The notes: a model not told the origin generated them from the sequence alone. A stretch of DNA of 18,287 nt from JACJXF01 sp964349045 (GCA_964349045.1 CAYGFI010000102.1:1-18287); one strand, 5' to 3'; shown: positions 7,553 to 14,507, counted from the first letter of the stretch. Numbers and translations are program-made.

Positions 7553-8482
7553 TTAAAACTTCGTGATACTGGTAATATGTAAATCAAAAACCAGCGTGGT
7601 AAAAGGAGGAATTACACTCCTGTAATATGAATCGAGTCTGCCATATTCCCCGTAAGCATAATAATAAGGGATGACAACGGTTGCTGAACCATCTTTACGC
7701 ATCAGTTTAACTGCCTCTTCAAAGCCCGGAATAACTTCATGCCTGCCAATATGAAAACTGAAGGATTTTCCACTGTTGTCAAATTCAATACCATTCATTA
7801 ATTTACCGGTGTAGGTCAGTGTTACCAGGTCGCCGTCGTCGGGCTGGTCGCCTGTTCCTACAACAGTTTCCTTAAAATAAATTCCGCTGCCTGTTGAATC
7901 TGTACTTATATCATTTGCCTCCAGATATGCGAGCATTAATTCGCGTTCATAGCTACTGATATCGGGAATAACCTCTAATAATTCAATATCGAAGATCATT
8001 GAACTGTATGCAGGTATTACAACCGAAGATTGTCCTCCCAGTCCCAGATCCGACGGAAAAATCAATCTGGCCTTCCCTCCTTCTTTCATCATTGCAATCC
8101 CCTGGTTAAGTCCCTCATAGGATATCTGACCCAGCACAAGTCTTGTAGGGCCATAATAAATTGCCGGGTTGTGAATGTTATGATCTTTTGCAACTTGCAT
8201 ATCGGATGTCATCACAACCTGATTGTTAGAAAGAAGGCGACCGGTAAACTGAATTTCCATCCAACTGCCCACTTTCGCAGAATCGCCTGTTCCTGCAAGG
8301 GATTCAATATAATAGAGTCCGCTTTCTGTAGGTGTTACAAGGATATTATTTGTTAAAATATAATTCTCGAGAATTCTCATTTCTTCCGCCTTTTGCGCTT
8401 CGCTTTCGTCCTTCAGACATGATGAAACGGAGAAAACCATAATTCCAGTTAATAGGGTAATTGTAATGTTCCTGATGTTCAT
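7553..8482 (-). CDS. Tandem-domain FKBP-type peptidyl-prolyl isomerase, lipoprotein
   Basis: FKBPs catalyse cis-trans isomerisation of prolyl bonds. This one has a lipobox (VSSC, Cys22), so it should be an envelope lipoprotein. Residues about 55-172 form a first FKBP-like domain (SGLYYIESLAGTGD, IQFTGRL, IPAYSSMIFDIELLEV). Its FDSS and VIPG..EA elements are lost. Residues about 195-309 form a canonical domain with YTGKLMNGIEFDNS (224-237), VIPGFEEAV (250-258), IPYYYAYG (271-278) and IPPFTTLVFD (291-300). I placed the start at the ATG 8482 (309 residues). The ATG at 8524 would add 14 non-signal-like residues and lies about at the predicted -7 box. It follows the second FKBP gene by 75 bases and may have its own promoter. 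Confidence 0.93.
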   Translation of the reverse strand: MNIRNITITLLTGIMVFSVSSCLKDESEAQKAEEMRILENYILTNNILVTPTESGLYYIESLAGTGDSAKVGSWMEIQFTGRLLSNNQVVMTSDMQVAKDHNIHNPAIYYGPTRLVLGQISYEGLNQGIAMMKEGGKARLIFPSDLGLGGQSSVVIPAYSSMIFDIELLEVIPDISSYERELMLAYLEANDISTDSTGSGIYFKETVVGTGDQPDDGDLVTLTYTGKLMNGIEFDNSGKSFSFHIGRHEVIPGFEEAVKLMRKDGSATVVIPYYYAYGEYGRLDSYYRSVIPPFTTLVFDLHITSITKF

Positions 8483-8521
8483 TTTGATTCTTTCGTTTTG
8501 ATTGTTAATAATGCTTAGATG

Positions 8522-8529
8522 CAAAAGTA
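8522..8529 (-). promoter_or_regulatory. Candidate -7 box for the tandem FKBP gene
   Basis: The minus strand reads TACTTTTG, a perfect TAnnTTTG match, 39 bases upstream of the ATG at 8482. About 18 bases upstream there is a T-rich TTTT that could stand in for the -33 TTTG. The expected transcript start would lie downstream of the alternative ATG at 8524, supporting the shorter protein. Confidence 0.45.
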
Positions 8530-8557
8530 AGCAAATTGGTTGCCTGTAAAATTAAAT

Positions 8558-9409
8558 TTACTCTATTTTAACTACTTCGAGGGTGTAAACCAGTGATGTA
8601 TAGGGAGGAATAATACCATAATCATCTCCCTTGTCGCCAAATGCCAAACCAGATGGCAGAATGATCATTGACCTCTCACCTTCCGACATATAGGCCAGAG
8701 CCTGTTCAAGTCCGGAAATCAGTACAAATTGCGTTCCATAAATAAAATCAACAGGTTCACGGGACATGTAGGTTCCATCGAAAAACTTACCGTTCAGAAA
8801 TTTACCTTCGTAGTGTACCCAGATATGATCACCTTTATGGATTTTCCTGCCATTCCCTTTTTTGAGCGGTATCATATAAAAGCCTTCCTTTTTCGCCTGG
8901 ATACCGGGCTTTTCTTCCTTTAGAAACTTCCGGAGTATAATATTTTCGTATTCAGATAATTCTGCCGACCATGCTAAAAACTGCTGTTTTTCTAAAAGAA
9001 ACTCTTTTTGTGACTGTATTTCCAATAATCTCACATTCAGTTTCATAATTTCTCGTTCAATAATAAATGGCGGAAGGTTCCTCTTTAAGGTGCCATTGAA
9101 AAATTTCGCAGCGGAAAGGATAAATGACATACTATCACCGAGGTTCATTTCTAAAAAACAATGATCAACTGAAGCATTATCTGAAGGATTCTTGATTTTA
9201 ATTTTTCTTACACCTGAAAAGAAAACCGAATCCTTCTGAGTTCTGTACTCAATATTTATGGTCAGGTAGTCTCCCGTGAAAACCTTTTTCTCAGGGTTGC
9301 CGAATTGCTTAAGAGAATAATAAATATCCGGAGTTAGCCTCTTATACCCCGGATACCTTGAGCATGTGCAAAAAAGAAAAACGGTAAATATGATTAATAA
9401 TGCCTTCAT
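8558..9409 (-). CDS. FKBP-type peptidyl-prolyl isomerase lipoprotein with a degenerate N-terminal region
   Basis: The N-terminus MKALLIIFTVFLFCTCS is a short lipoprotein-type signal (Cys16 as likely lipidated residue, with a weak lipobox). Residues about 28-133 look like a strongly diverged FKBP domain: DYLTINIEYR, LEMNLGDSMSFILSAAKFFNG and IMKLNVRLLEI fall in FKBP-like order, but the catalytic-pocket elements are missing. A helical linker (about 134-170) leads to a good FKBP domain (about 175-283) with VHYEGKFLNGKFFDGTY (198-214), LISGLEQALAYM (230-241), LPSGLAFG (251-258) and IPPYTSLVYTLEVV (267-280). It starts 3 bases after the GldI-like gene, so they are almost certainly co-transcribed. 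The role is probably envelope protein folding; the exact client is unknown. Confidence 0.9.
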   Translation of the reverse strand: MKALLIIFTVFLFCTCSRYPGYKRLTPDIYYSLKQFGNPEKKVFTGDYLTINIEYRTQKDSVFFSGVRKIKIKNPSDNASVDHCFLEMNLGDSMSFILSAAKFFNGTLKRNLPPFIIEREIMKLNVRLLEIQSQKEFLLEKQQFLAWSAELSEYENIILRKFLKEEKPGIQAKKEGFYMIPLKKGNGRKIHKGDHIWVHYEGKFLNGKFFDGTYMSREPVDFIYGTQFVLISGLEQALAYMSEGERSMIILPSGLAFGDKGDDYGIIPPYTSLVYTLEVVKIE

Positions 9410-9412
9410 CTG

Positions 9413-9946
9413 CTACGGTTTAACTCCCACGAGATAAAGATCATAAAACAGGAACGCGCCAGGTGGAATTTTCTGCTGATCCCCGAAATTGCCAAAAGCC
9501 AGGTGCGGAGGAATAATAAACCAGGCGCGGTCGCCTTCATGAAGAAGCAATATTCCTTCTTCCACTCCTGCTTCGACACCTCCCCTGCCAGCCCTGAATA
9601 TTTTAGGTTTACTTTCCGAAGCAGAATCAACCGGAGTTCCATCGAGTAATTTCAGGATGTAAGATATTTCAACTAAATTTCCCTTGTCGACAGATTTACC
9701 ATTACCATGCGAATAAATACCAAACCAGAGACCTGATCCTGTTTCTTCCATATCGAGTCCTGTTCTCCTGACAAACCTCTCTATCAGTTCCTGGTTGCGT
9801 TTTGCCACGTAGTTATTCATTTTCATCAGTGACTCATTTTTCTTTTTCGCTTCCGTGAAAGAATTTTCGGGAACCTCCTGTGTGTTATTTCCACACGTAG
9901 CCAGCAGAATGGAACCGGCTAAAATATAATAACCCGATTTCTTCAT
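9413..9946 (-). CDS. FKBP-type peptidyl-prolyl isomerase lipoprotein, GldI-like
   Basis: A lipobox LLATC (Cys18) ends a clear signal peptide, so this is an envelope lipoprotein. A charged helical segment (about 30-62) precedes one FKBP domain (about 66-177): GSGLWFGIYSHGNGKSV, LVEISYILKLLDGTPVDSA, VEAGVEEGILLL (124-135), IPPHLAFGNFG (145-155) and IPPGAFLFYDLYLVGV (160-175). The canonical VIPGWEEA has become VEAGVEEG and FDSS has become VDSA, as in the gliding protein GldI group. In flavobacteria GldI is an FKBP-like lipoprotein commonly found next to an NrnA-like gene, which fits here. No other gld gene is in this window, so gliding cannot be claimed. The start codon overlaps the nrnA stop by four bases (ATGA). 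Confidence 0.9.
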   Translation of the reverse strand: MKKSGYYILAGSILLATCGNNTQEVPENSFTEAKKKNESLMKMNNYVAKRNQELIERFVRRTGLDMEETGSGLWFGIYSHGNGKSVDKGNLVEISYILKLLDGTPVDSASESKPKIFRAGRGGVEAGVEEGILLLHEGDRAWFIIPPHLAFGNFGDQQKIPPGAFLFYDLYLVGVKP

Positions 9947-10983
9947 TTCAGTTTGTCGGCATATTTGGGTAAGATATCGAGAAAATGCTGAATGGCCTTA
10001 TCAATAGGCAGATCCCATTCGGCTCCGGCAGCATTCATATGTCCGCCTCCCCTGAAGTGTGACCTGGCAAATTCAGTTACTGAAAAACTTCCTCTCGAAC
10101 GAAAAGAGATTTTCACATGATTTTTTCTCTCCATAAAAAACGCGGATAAAATTATGCCTTTGATGGAGAACGGGAGATTCACAAATCCTTCCGTATCACC
10201 GGGAACATGCTGAAACCGGTCAAGTTCCTCCATTGTGAGAATGATATAAGCGGTATGATATTCAGGAAGTATGATCATTTTTTCATTCAGGCAAAAACCC
10301 ATGAGCCTCATCCTGGCATCTGAATAGTTATCATAAATCCTCGAATGTATCTCTTCCTTCGGGATGCCGTGCCTTATCAGTTGGGCAACAACTTCGAAAA
10401 CTCCGGGATATGAGCAGGAGAAACTGAAACATCCTGTGTCAGTCATGATTCCTGCATAAAGTACACTTGCTACATCCTTATCGATCAGGTTTTCCATGCC
10501 CAGTTCTGTGATCACATGAAAAACCAGTTCAGAGGCCGAACCCAGATCTGTTTCTGAAATTGTAATATCTGCAAAACTCATTGGATCGGGGTGGTGATCG
10601 ATGAGAACAACAGGAGCTTTACCGGCAAAAATAGTCTTTGATGCGTATTTGAGCCTGGATGAATCATTATAATCGACACAAAACAGTAACTCAGCTTCAT
10701 CCACCATTTTTTTTACCACTCCCTCGTTATTCTTAAATACAGTGATCAACTCTGAACCAGGCATCCATTTCAGAAAATGAGGGTATTCGTTAGGGGTAAC
10801 AATATTTACATTCTTACCTCCTTTTTTTAAAACAAGAGCTAGCCCAAGGGTCGATCCAATGGCATCTCCATCCGCGTTATGATGGGTCGTTATCAGTATA
10901 TTACCTGCATTTTTAAGGAGACCCTTTAAACGAACAATATCACCGGTATTTAATGATTTCAATATGCAATGTTTAGTTTTCAA
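9943..10983 (-). CDS. nrnA: DHH/DHHA1 phosphoesterase, NrnA-type nanoRNase / pAp phosphatase
   Basis: NrnA-type enzymes degrade 2-5 nucleotide RNAs and dephosphorylate 3'-phosphoadenosine 5'-phosphate in the cytoplasm, using manganese. Visible motifs are HHNADGDAIGS (34-44), a catalytic Asp in FCVDYND (101-107), DHHP (129-132), MTDTGCFSFS (180-189) and the DHHA1 substrate-binding GGGHMNAAGA (312-321). The 346-residue length is typical. The first codon is TTG at 10983: an in-frame TGA lies 9 bases upstream and there is no ATG near the start. A second TTG is at 10962. A perfect -7 box ends only 7 bases before the first TTG, so the mRNA may be almost leaderless, or the second TTG may be used. 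It heads the FKBP cluster with an ATGA overlap. Confidence 0.93.
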   Translation of the reverse strand: MKTKHCILKSLNTGDIVRLKGLLKNAGNILITTHHNADGDAIGSTLGLALVLKKGGKNVNIVTPNEYPHFLKWMPGSELITVFKNNEGVVKKMVDEAELLFCVDYNDSSRLKYASKTIFAGKAPVVLIDHHPDPMSFADITISETDLGSASELVFHVITELGMENLIDKDVASVLYAGIMTDTGCFSFSCSYPGVFEVVAQLIRHGIPKEEIHSRIYDNYSDARMRLMGFCLNEKMIILPEYHTAYIILTMEELDRFQHVPGDTEGFVNLPFSIKGIILSAFFMERKNHVKISFRSRGSFSVTEFARSHFRGGGHMNAAGAEWDLPIDKAIQHFLDILPKYADKLK

Positions 10984-10990
10984 CTTAGGT

Positions 10991-10998
10991 CAAAGATA
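10991..10998 (-). promoter_or_regulatory. Candidate -7 box for nrnA and the FKBP cluster
   Basis: The minus strand reads TATCTTTG, a perfect match to TAnnTTTG, directly upstream of the nrnA TTG start. No clear TTTG was found at -33. If used, the 5' leader would be only a few bases. Confidence 0.45.
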
Positions 10999-11060
10999 AA
11001 ATTTATTTTGGCGGTAAGATGGACAGTGGTAAAGAAAAAATGCCTGAAATGCTTGAGTCT

Positions 11061-11120
11061 GGAGTAAGGAGTAAGGAGTAGGGAGTAGGGAGTGGGGAGT
11101 AGGGAGTAGGGAGTAGGGAG
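11061..11120 (+). repeat. Tandem heptamer array (GGAGTAG)8.6 with G-quadruplex pattern
   Basis: Eight whole units and one partial unit of GGAGTAG run head to tail. The first two read GGAGTAA and the fifth GGAGTGG. From 11081 to 11118 this gives six runs of at least three G (81-83, 88-90, 94-97, 102-104, 109-111, 116-118) separated by 3-4 bases, a textbook G-quadruplex pattern on the plus strand. The array sits between the divergent nrnA and ndk genes, outside both predicted promoters. Confidence 0.92.
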
Positions 11121-11162
11121 CGCTTTAAGCCAGGGCAATCTGGTTGTTTAAGATTTTAAAGT

Positions 11163-11189
11163 ACTTTATGAACTTTCTGAACTTTTTGA
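11163..11189 (+). repeat. Three tandem 9-bp units next to the ndk promoter
   Basis: ACTTTATGA, ACTTTCTGA and ACTTTTTGA follow one another, differing only at the sixth base, and a fourth unit begins (ACTG). The last unit supplies the TTTG of the proposed ndk -33 element. Confidence 0.75.
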
Positions 11190-11213
11190 ACTGATTAATT
11201 ATTAATATATTCG
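11185..11213 (+). promoter_or_regulatory. Candidate Bacteroidota promoter for ndk
   Basis: TTTG (11185-11188) is followed after 17 bases by TATATTCG (11206-11213), one mismatch from TAnnTTTG. The start codon lies 22 bases beyond the box. Spacing is at the short end of what is reported for this promoter type. Confidence 0.5.
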
Positions 11214-11235
11214 CACAAAATTAAAATATTTAACC

Positions 11236-11664
11236 ATGAAAGGAAGAATAACCTTTACTATTATCAAGCCCGGGGCAGTTGCACAGGAAAATATCGGACC
11301 CATTCTCAAAATAATAAACGAAAAGGGATTTCATATTGCAGCAATGAGAATGACCCGTTTATCAATCCAACAAGCTCAGGACTTCTACGCTGTTCATAAA
11401 GAGAGGCCTTTTTACAATTCATTGGTTGAATCGATGAGTTCCGGACCCATTGTCGTCGCTATACTTGAAAAGGAAAATGCAGTTGAAGATTATCGTAAAA
11501 TCATAGGGGCAACCGATCCGGCTAAAGCAGACGCCGGAACAATCAGGAAACTATTTGCCGAATCGGTTGAGGCAAATGCAGTTCATGGTTCGGATAGTGA
11601 TGAAAATGCTGTTATAGAATGTGATTTCTTTTTCAATCACAGCGAGCGGTTTTATAAAAATTAA
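11236..11664 (+). CDS. ndk: Nucleoside diphosphate kinase
   Basis: Ndk transfers the gamma-phosphate of ATP to nucleoside diphosphates through a phosphohistidine, balancing NTP and dNTP pools in the cytoplasm. The active-site signature NAVHGSDS places the catalytic histidine at residue 117. Lys11 in the IKPGAV motif and the Kpn-loop region around 92-104 are also recognisable. The 142-residue length is normal for the family. The ATG start is preceded by AT-rich sequence with no strong Shine-Dalgarno site, as usual in Bacteroidota. It diverges from nrnA and converges on the DUF721 gene with a 28-base gap; no clear terminator was seen in that gap. Confidence 0.97.
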   Translation: MKGRITFTIIKPGAVAQENIGPILKIINEKGFHIAAMRMTRLSIQQAQDFYAVHKERPFYNSLVESMSSGPIVVAILEKENAVEDYRKIIGATDPAKADAGTIRKLFAESVEANAVHGSDSDENAVIECDFFFNHSERFYKN

Positions 11665-11692
11665 CCGGAAAGTTATTTAGAGCCCCCAGCAA

Positions 11693-11983
11693 TTACCTTA
11701 GAACAATATCATCGATTACACATTTCCCTGCTTTTTCATTTAGCCGGATTAACAGATCCTTTTTAATCATTACCAACTCGCTTCGTACGACGGAAGAATT
11801 TAAACTTACGAACAGGGTTCTGTTTTTAACATACATATTCCTGGTCAGCCGGGCTACACTTTTGCCTAAAAGTTCCTCCCATGACTGTATCATGCGTGTT
11901 TCGGCCAGTTTATCTTCCAGACCATTCGCTTTTAATATGGCTGAGATTATCTGGGAAATATTCTGTGTCTGGCTTTTTCTCAT
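11693..11983 (-). CDS. DUF721 / DciA-like small protein
   Basis: This 96-residue protein fits the DUF721 family: an N-terminal helix (SQIISAILKANGLEDKL), a central RMIQSWEELLGKSVARLT (30-47), and strands TLFVSLNSSVVRSELVMI (56-73), then a C-terminal IDDIVLR. DUF721 includes DciA, a loader or regulator of the replicative helicase in bacteria lacking DnaC or DnaI. The typical W-x-x-hhG region and S-x-hh-x-EL segment are present. It starts inside the recF stop (ATGA overlap), so the two are translationally coupled. That recF association is common for this family and supports a DNA replication or repair role, though a helicase-loading function here is inference. Confidence 0.85.
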   Translation of the reverse strand: MRKSQTQNISQIISAILKANGLEDKLAETRMIQSWEELLGKSVARLTRNMYVKNRTLFVSLNSSVVRSELVMIKKDLLIRLNEKAGKCVIDDIVLR

Positions 11984-13089
11984 TTTGCTTCCCGAATTTT
12001 CTGGTTTTCCGAAATAATAAATATTTTGTGGCCGGTTTTAATTTCTTCAAGTATTTTTTTCAGATGAGAGATGCTGGTATCGGTAATAAAAATCTGTCCG
12101 AATGTGTTTTCAGCAACCAGCCTGATAATCTGTTCGACCCGGCTATGGTCGAATTTATCAAAGATATCATCCAGAAGCAGGATGGGATTCATTTTGCAGA
12201 TATTCCTGATAAAATCGAATTTTGCCAGTTTCAATGCAACGATAAAGGTTTTTTGTTGTCCCTGTGAACCGGTTTTTTTTAGTGAATACCCGCCCAGTTT
12301 CATATCCAGTTCATCTTTATGAATTCCGGTTGTTGTATATTGCAGGATAAGGTCTTTCCGGAGTGACTCATTTAATAATGCCCGCATATCCTTTTCAAAA
12401 AGCTGACTTTCGTAAATAAGCTTTACTTCTTCCATCTCACCGGAGATGGCGCTATAAAACTTTGCGAAAACCGGTAATAATTTCTCAATGAAATCTTTTC
12501 GGGCAATAAATATTTTCTGACCATACGCGATTAATTGCTCGTCCCATACAGAGAGGTAATCGCGGTCGAAGTTTTCAGAATTATTTATGTCCTTCAGTAG
12601 TTTGTTTCTCTGAACCAGCGCATGATTATACTGAATCAGGTTTTCGAGGTAATTCCTGTCGAACTGCGCGATCACTGAATTAATAAATTTCCTTCTCTCC
12701 TCTCCTCCCTCTAAAATAAGACTGCTATCGGCCGGAGATATCATGACAAGAGGTATCAGTCCGATATGTTCGGAAAGCTTCTGATAATCCTTTTTGTTCC
12801 TTCGGAATTGTTTTCTTTTGTTTCTCTGAATGCCACAATAAATTGCCTCAGGGTGATCATCAATGATGAAATCGCCCTGGATAACCGCGAAATCCTTTTC
12901 GTGCTTAATGTTTTGACTATCAATAGCATTAAAATACGATTTTGCCAGGGCAAGGTAATGAATGGCATCCATTAAATTGGTTTTCCCAACTCCATTGTTA
13001 CCGACAAAGCAATTAATTTTATCGCTGAAACTAAATTCCGCCTCGTCGTAATTTTTAAAGTTTACAATGGATAGTCTTTTCAGGTACAT
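11980..13089 (-). CDS. recF: DNA replication and repair protein RecF
   Basis: RecF is an SMC-like ATPase that helps RecO and RecR load RecA at single-strand gaps. The Walker A motif GNNGVGKT is at 30-37, the ABC-type signature GSQGQQKT at 274-281, and Walker B LLLDDIFDKFD at 304-314. The 369-residue length is typical. It opens with the usual MYLKRLSIVNFKNY. A near-match -7 box, TAACTTTA (13107-13114, minus strand), lies about 20 bases upstream, with the octamer repeat array just beyond it where a -33 element would fall. The downstream DUF721 gene overlaps by four bases. It diverges from the TPR gene. Confidence 0.97.
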   Translation of the reverse strand: MYLKRLSIVNFKNYDEAEFSFSDKINCFVGNNGVGKTNLMDAIHYLALAKSYFNAIDSQNIKHEKDFAVIQGDFIIDDHPEAIYCGIQRNKRKQFRRNKKDYQKLSEHIGLIPLVMISPADSSLILEGGEERRKFINSVIAQFDRNYLENLIQYNHALVQRNKLLKDINNSENFDRDYLSVWDEQLIAYGQKIFIARKDFIEKLLPVFAKFYSAISGEMEEVKLIYESQLFEKDMRALLNESLRKDLILQYTTTGIHKDELDMKLGGYSLKKTGSQGQQKTFIVALKLAKFDFIRNICKMNPILLLDDIFDKFDHSRVEQIIRLVAENTFGQIFITDTSISHLKKILEEIKTGHKIFIISENQKIREAK

Positions 13090-13121
13090 GATATTAATTG
13101 AGAGGGTAAAGTTATGAAAAG

Positions 13122-13161
13122 AAAATTTGAAAATTTGAAGATGTGATAATTTGATAATTCG
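13122..13161 (+). repeat. Five tandem 8-bp units between recF and the TPR gene
   Basis: The units are AAAATTTG, AAAATTTG, AAGATGTG, ATAATTTG and ATAATTCG, in perfect 8-base phase with growing divergence. The array fills the centre of the 150-base gap between two divergent genes and overlaps the upstream part of the probable recF promoter. Confidence 0.8.
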
Positions 13162-13171
13162 ACAAGTGTCG

Positions 13172-13202
13172 TGTGATTTTTAATAAAAAACGATTACATT
13201 TG
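13172..13202 (+). promoter_or_regulatory. Candidate Bacteroidota promoter for the TPR gene
   Basis: TGTG (13172-13175, one mismatch from TTTG) is followed after 19 bases by TACATTTG (13195-13202), a perfect TAnnTTTG. The ATG lies 37 bases downstream, giving a leader of about 30 bases. This is the best-formed promoter in the window. Confidence 0.6.
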
Positions 13203-13239
13203 CGTTTGTTAAAAAAATTGAAATAAATCGACCAATAAA

Positions 13240-13935
13240 ATGTCCAGTAAAACAAACAAAGAACAGCAAGAAGCTGGTTTTGAAGGTATTGAGCTTGCCC
13301 TGACTAAGTCCGAAAGATTCATTGAACAAAATCAGAAAACGCTTATTTATATCATTGGCAGTATAATTCTGATTGTCCTCTTATTTATAGGGACCAAGCG
13401 TTTCTATTTAGGACCCCGGGAAGAAAACGCATCGAAAGAGATGTTCATGGCTGAAAAATTCTTTGATAAAGATTCTTTTGATCTGGCGTTAAACGGTTAT
13501 GGCACTTATCCCGGCTTCCTTCAGATTATTGATGATTACGGAATGACCAAATCATCCAGGCTTGCGAAATATTATGCGGGAGTTTGTTATTTGAACCTGG
13601 GCGATTTTTCCAATGCTGTCACTTACCTGAATAAATTCAGAACCAATGATATACTGATCGGGGCATCGAAATTTTCTTCACTGGGAGATGCTTATTCCGG
13701 GGAGGAAAAATATGAAGAAGCTGCTGCAGCTTATATAAAGGGCGCTGATAAATATGAGAATAATTTTTCCAGCCCAATTCTCCTTAAGAAGGCCGGTTTG
13801 GTTTATGAAGAACTTAAGCAATACAGGAAAGCTCATGAAATATATACCCGCCTTAAACAAAACTATCCTGATAGCCAGGAAGGCAGGGAGATGGATAAAT
13901 TTATTGCACGGATCGAGCTAAAGGTTGGTTCGTAA
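13240..13935 (+). CDS. Membrane-anchored tetratricopeptide repeat protein
   Basis: The 231-residue protein has a soluble N-terminus, one transmembrane helix at about 34-51, and an exported helical region with three TPR-like repeats (about 106-136, 143-176 and 179-212, for example YYAGVCYLNLGDFSNAVTYL and AYSGEEKYEEAAAAYIKGAD). The overall layout resembles YfgM-like periplasmic TPR proteins that associate with SecYEG chaperone systems, but similarity by eye is too weak to name it. TPRs mediate protein-protein contacts, so a scaffolding role at the membrane is likely. It has its own promoter and is followed by a hairpin with a T-run before ribH. No catalytic motif is visible. Confidence 0.87.
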   Translation: MSSKTNKEQQEAGFEGIELALTKSERFIEQNQKTLIYIIGSIILIVLLFIGTKRFYLGPREENASKEMFMAEKFFDKDSFDLALNGYGTYPGFLQIIDDYGMTKSSRLAKYYAGVCYLNLGDFSNAVTYLNKFRTNDILIGASKFSSLGDAYSGEEKYEEAAAAYIKGADKYENNFSSPILLKKAGLVYEELKQYRKAHEIYTRLKQNYPDSQEGREMDKFIARIELKVGS

Positions 13936-13959
13936 AAAGATATTCTTTCGGTGTATCAT

Positions 13960-13994
13960 AAAGTATCAGGATTTTAATTGCTGGTACTTTTTTT
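13960..13994 (+). terminator. Intrinsic-terminator-like hairpin between the TPR gene and ribH
   Basis: AAAGTATCAG (13960-13969) pairs with CTGGTACTTT (13981-13990) across an 11-base loop: ten pairs with one G-T wobble. Seven T residues (13988-13994) cover the stem end and tail. The stem is AT-rich, so termination may be partial. It lies 25 bases past the TPR stop and 18 bases before the ribH ATG, so it could end the TPR transcript or limit read-through into ribH. Confidence 0.6.
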
Positions 13995-14012
13995 CGTTTA
14001 ACATCTTACAAA

Positions 14013-14507
14013 ATGGCAAGCAATCTGAAAAATCTTTCCTCATACGACCATTCGAAAGTTCCTGATGCCTCTGAAATGAAATTCGGTATTGTGGTATCAG
14101 AATGGAATATTGAGATCACCCGTTCCCTGCTTGAAGGAGCGATGAAAACTCTGCTATTACACGGTGCAGAAGAAAATAATATTGAAATAAAATGGGTCCC
14201 CGGAACATTTGAGCTGACCCTTGGAGGACAGTTTTTTGCTGAATACAGGGATGTGGATGCGGTATTGTGTCTGGGTTGCGTTATACAAGGTGAAACACGG
14301 CACTTCGATTTTATTTGTCAGAGTGTCACCTATGGAATTACCGACCTGAATCTGAATAATAATATTCCCTTTATCTTTGGGGTTCTTACTACCGGCAACC
14401 ATCAACAGGCTCTCGATCGGGCCGGAGGAAAGTACGGTAATAAAGGGGATGAGGCCGCTATTACCGCGATAAAAATGGCTGCATTACAAAAGGATATGGA
14501 GGTGTGA
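14013..14507 (+). CDS. ribH: 6,7-dimethyl-8-ribityllumazine synthase
   Basis: RibH condenses 5-amino-6-ribitylaminouracil with 3,4-dihydroxybutanone 4-phosphate to make lumazine, the penultimate step of riboflavin synthesis, and usually assembles as a pentamer or 60-mer. Recognisable sites are VVSEWN (27-32), VPGTFELT (62-69), GCVIQGETRHFDF (88-100) with catalytic His97, and FGVLTTGNHQQALDRAG (122-138), including the phosphate-binding region. At 164 residues it has normal length with a slightly extended N-terminus. No other rib gene is nearby. The 77-base leader is too short for an FMN riboswitch and contains the TPR-side hairpin instead. It converges on yidC. Confidence 0.97.
   Translation: MASNLKNLSSYDHSKVPDASEMKFGIVVSEWNIEITRSLLEGAMKTLLLHGAEENNIEIKWVPGTFELTLGGQFFAEYRDVDAVLCLGCVIQGETRHFDFICQSVTYGITDLNLNNNIPFIFGVLTTGNHQQALDRAGGKYGNKGDEAAITAIKMAALQKDMEV

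Noticed and set aside
8483..8524. Longer start for the tandem FKBP gene (ATG at 8524)
   Set aside because: The extra residues precede a complete lipoprotein signal, and the ATG is at the proposed -7 box.
13936..14012. Possible FMN riboswitch before ribH
   Set aside because: The 77-base leader is too short for the conserved RFN fold and shows only a single AT-rich hairpin with a T-run.
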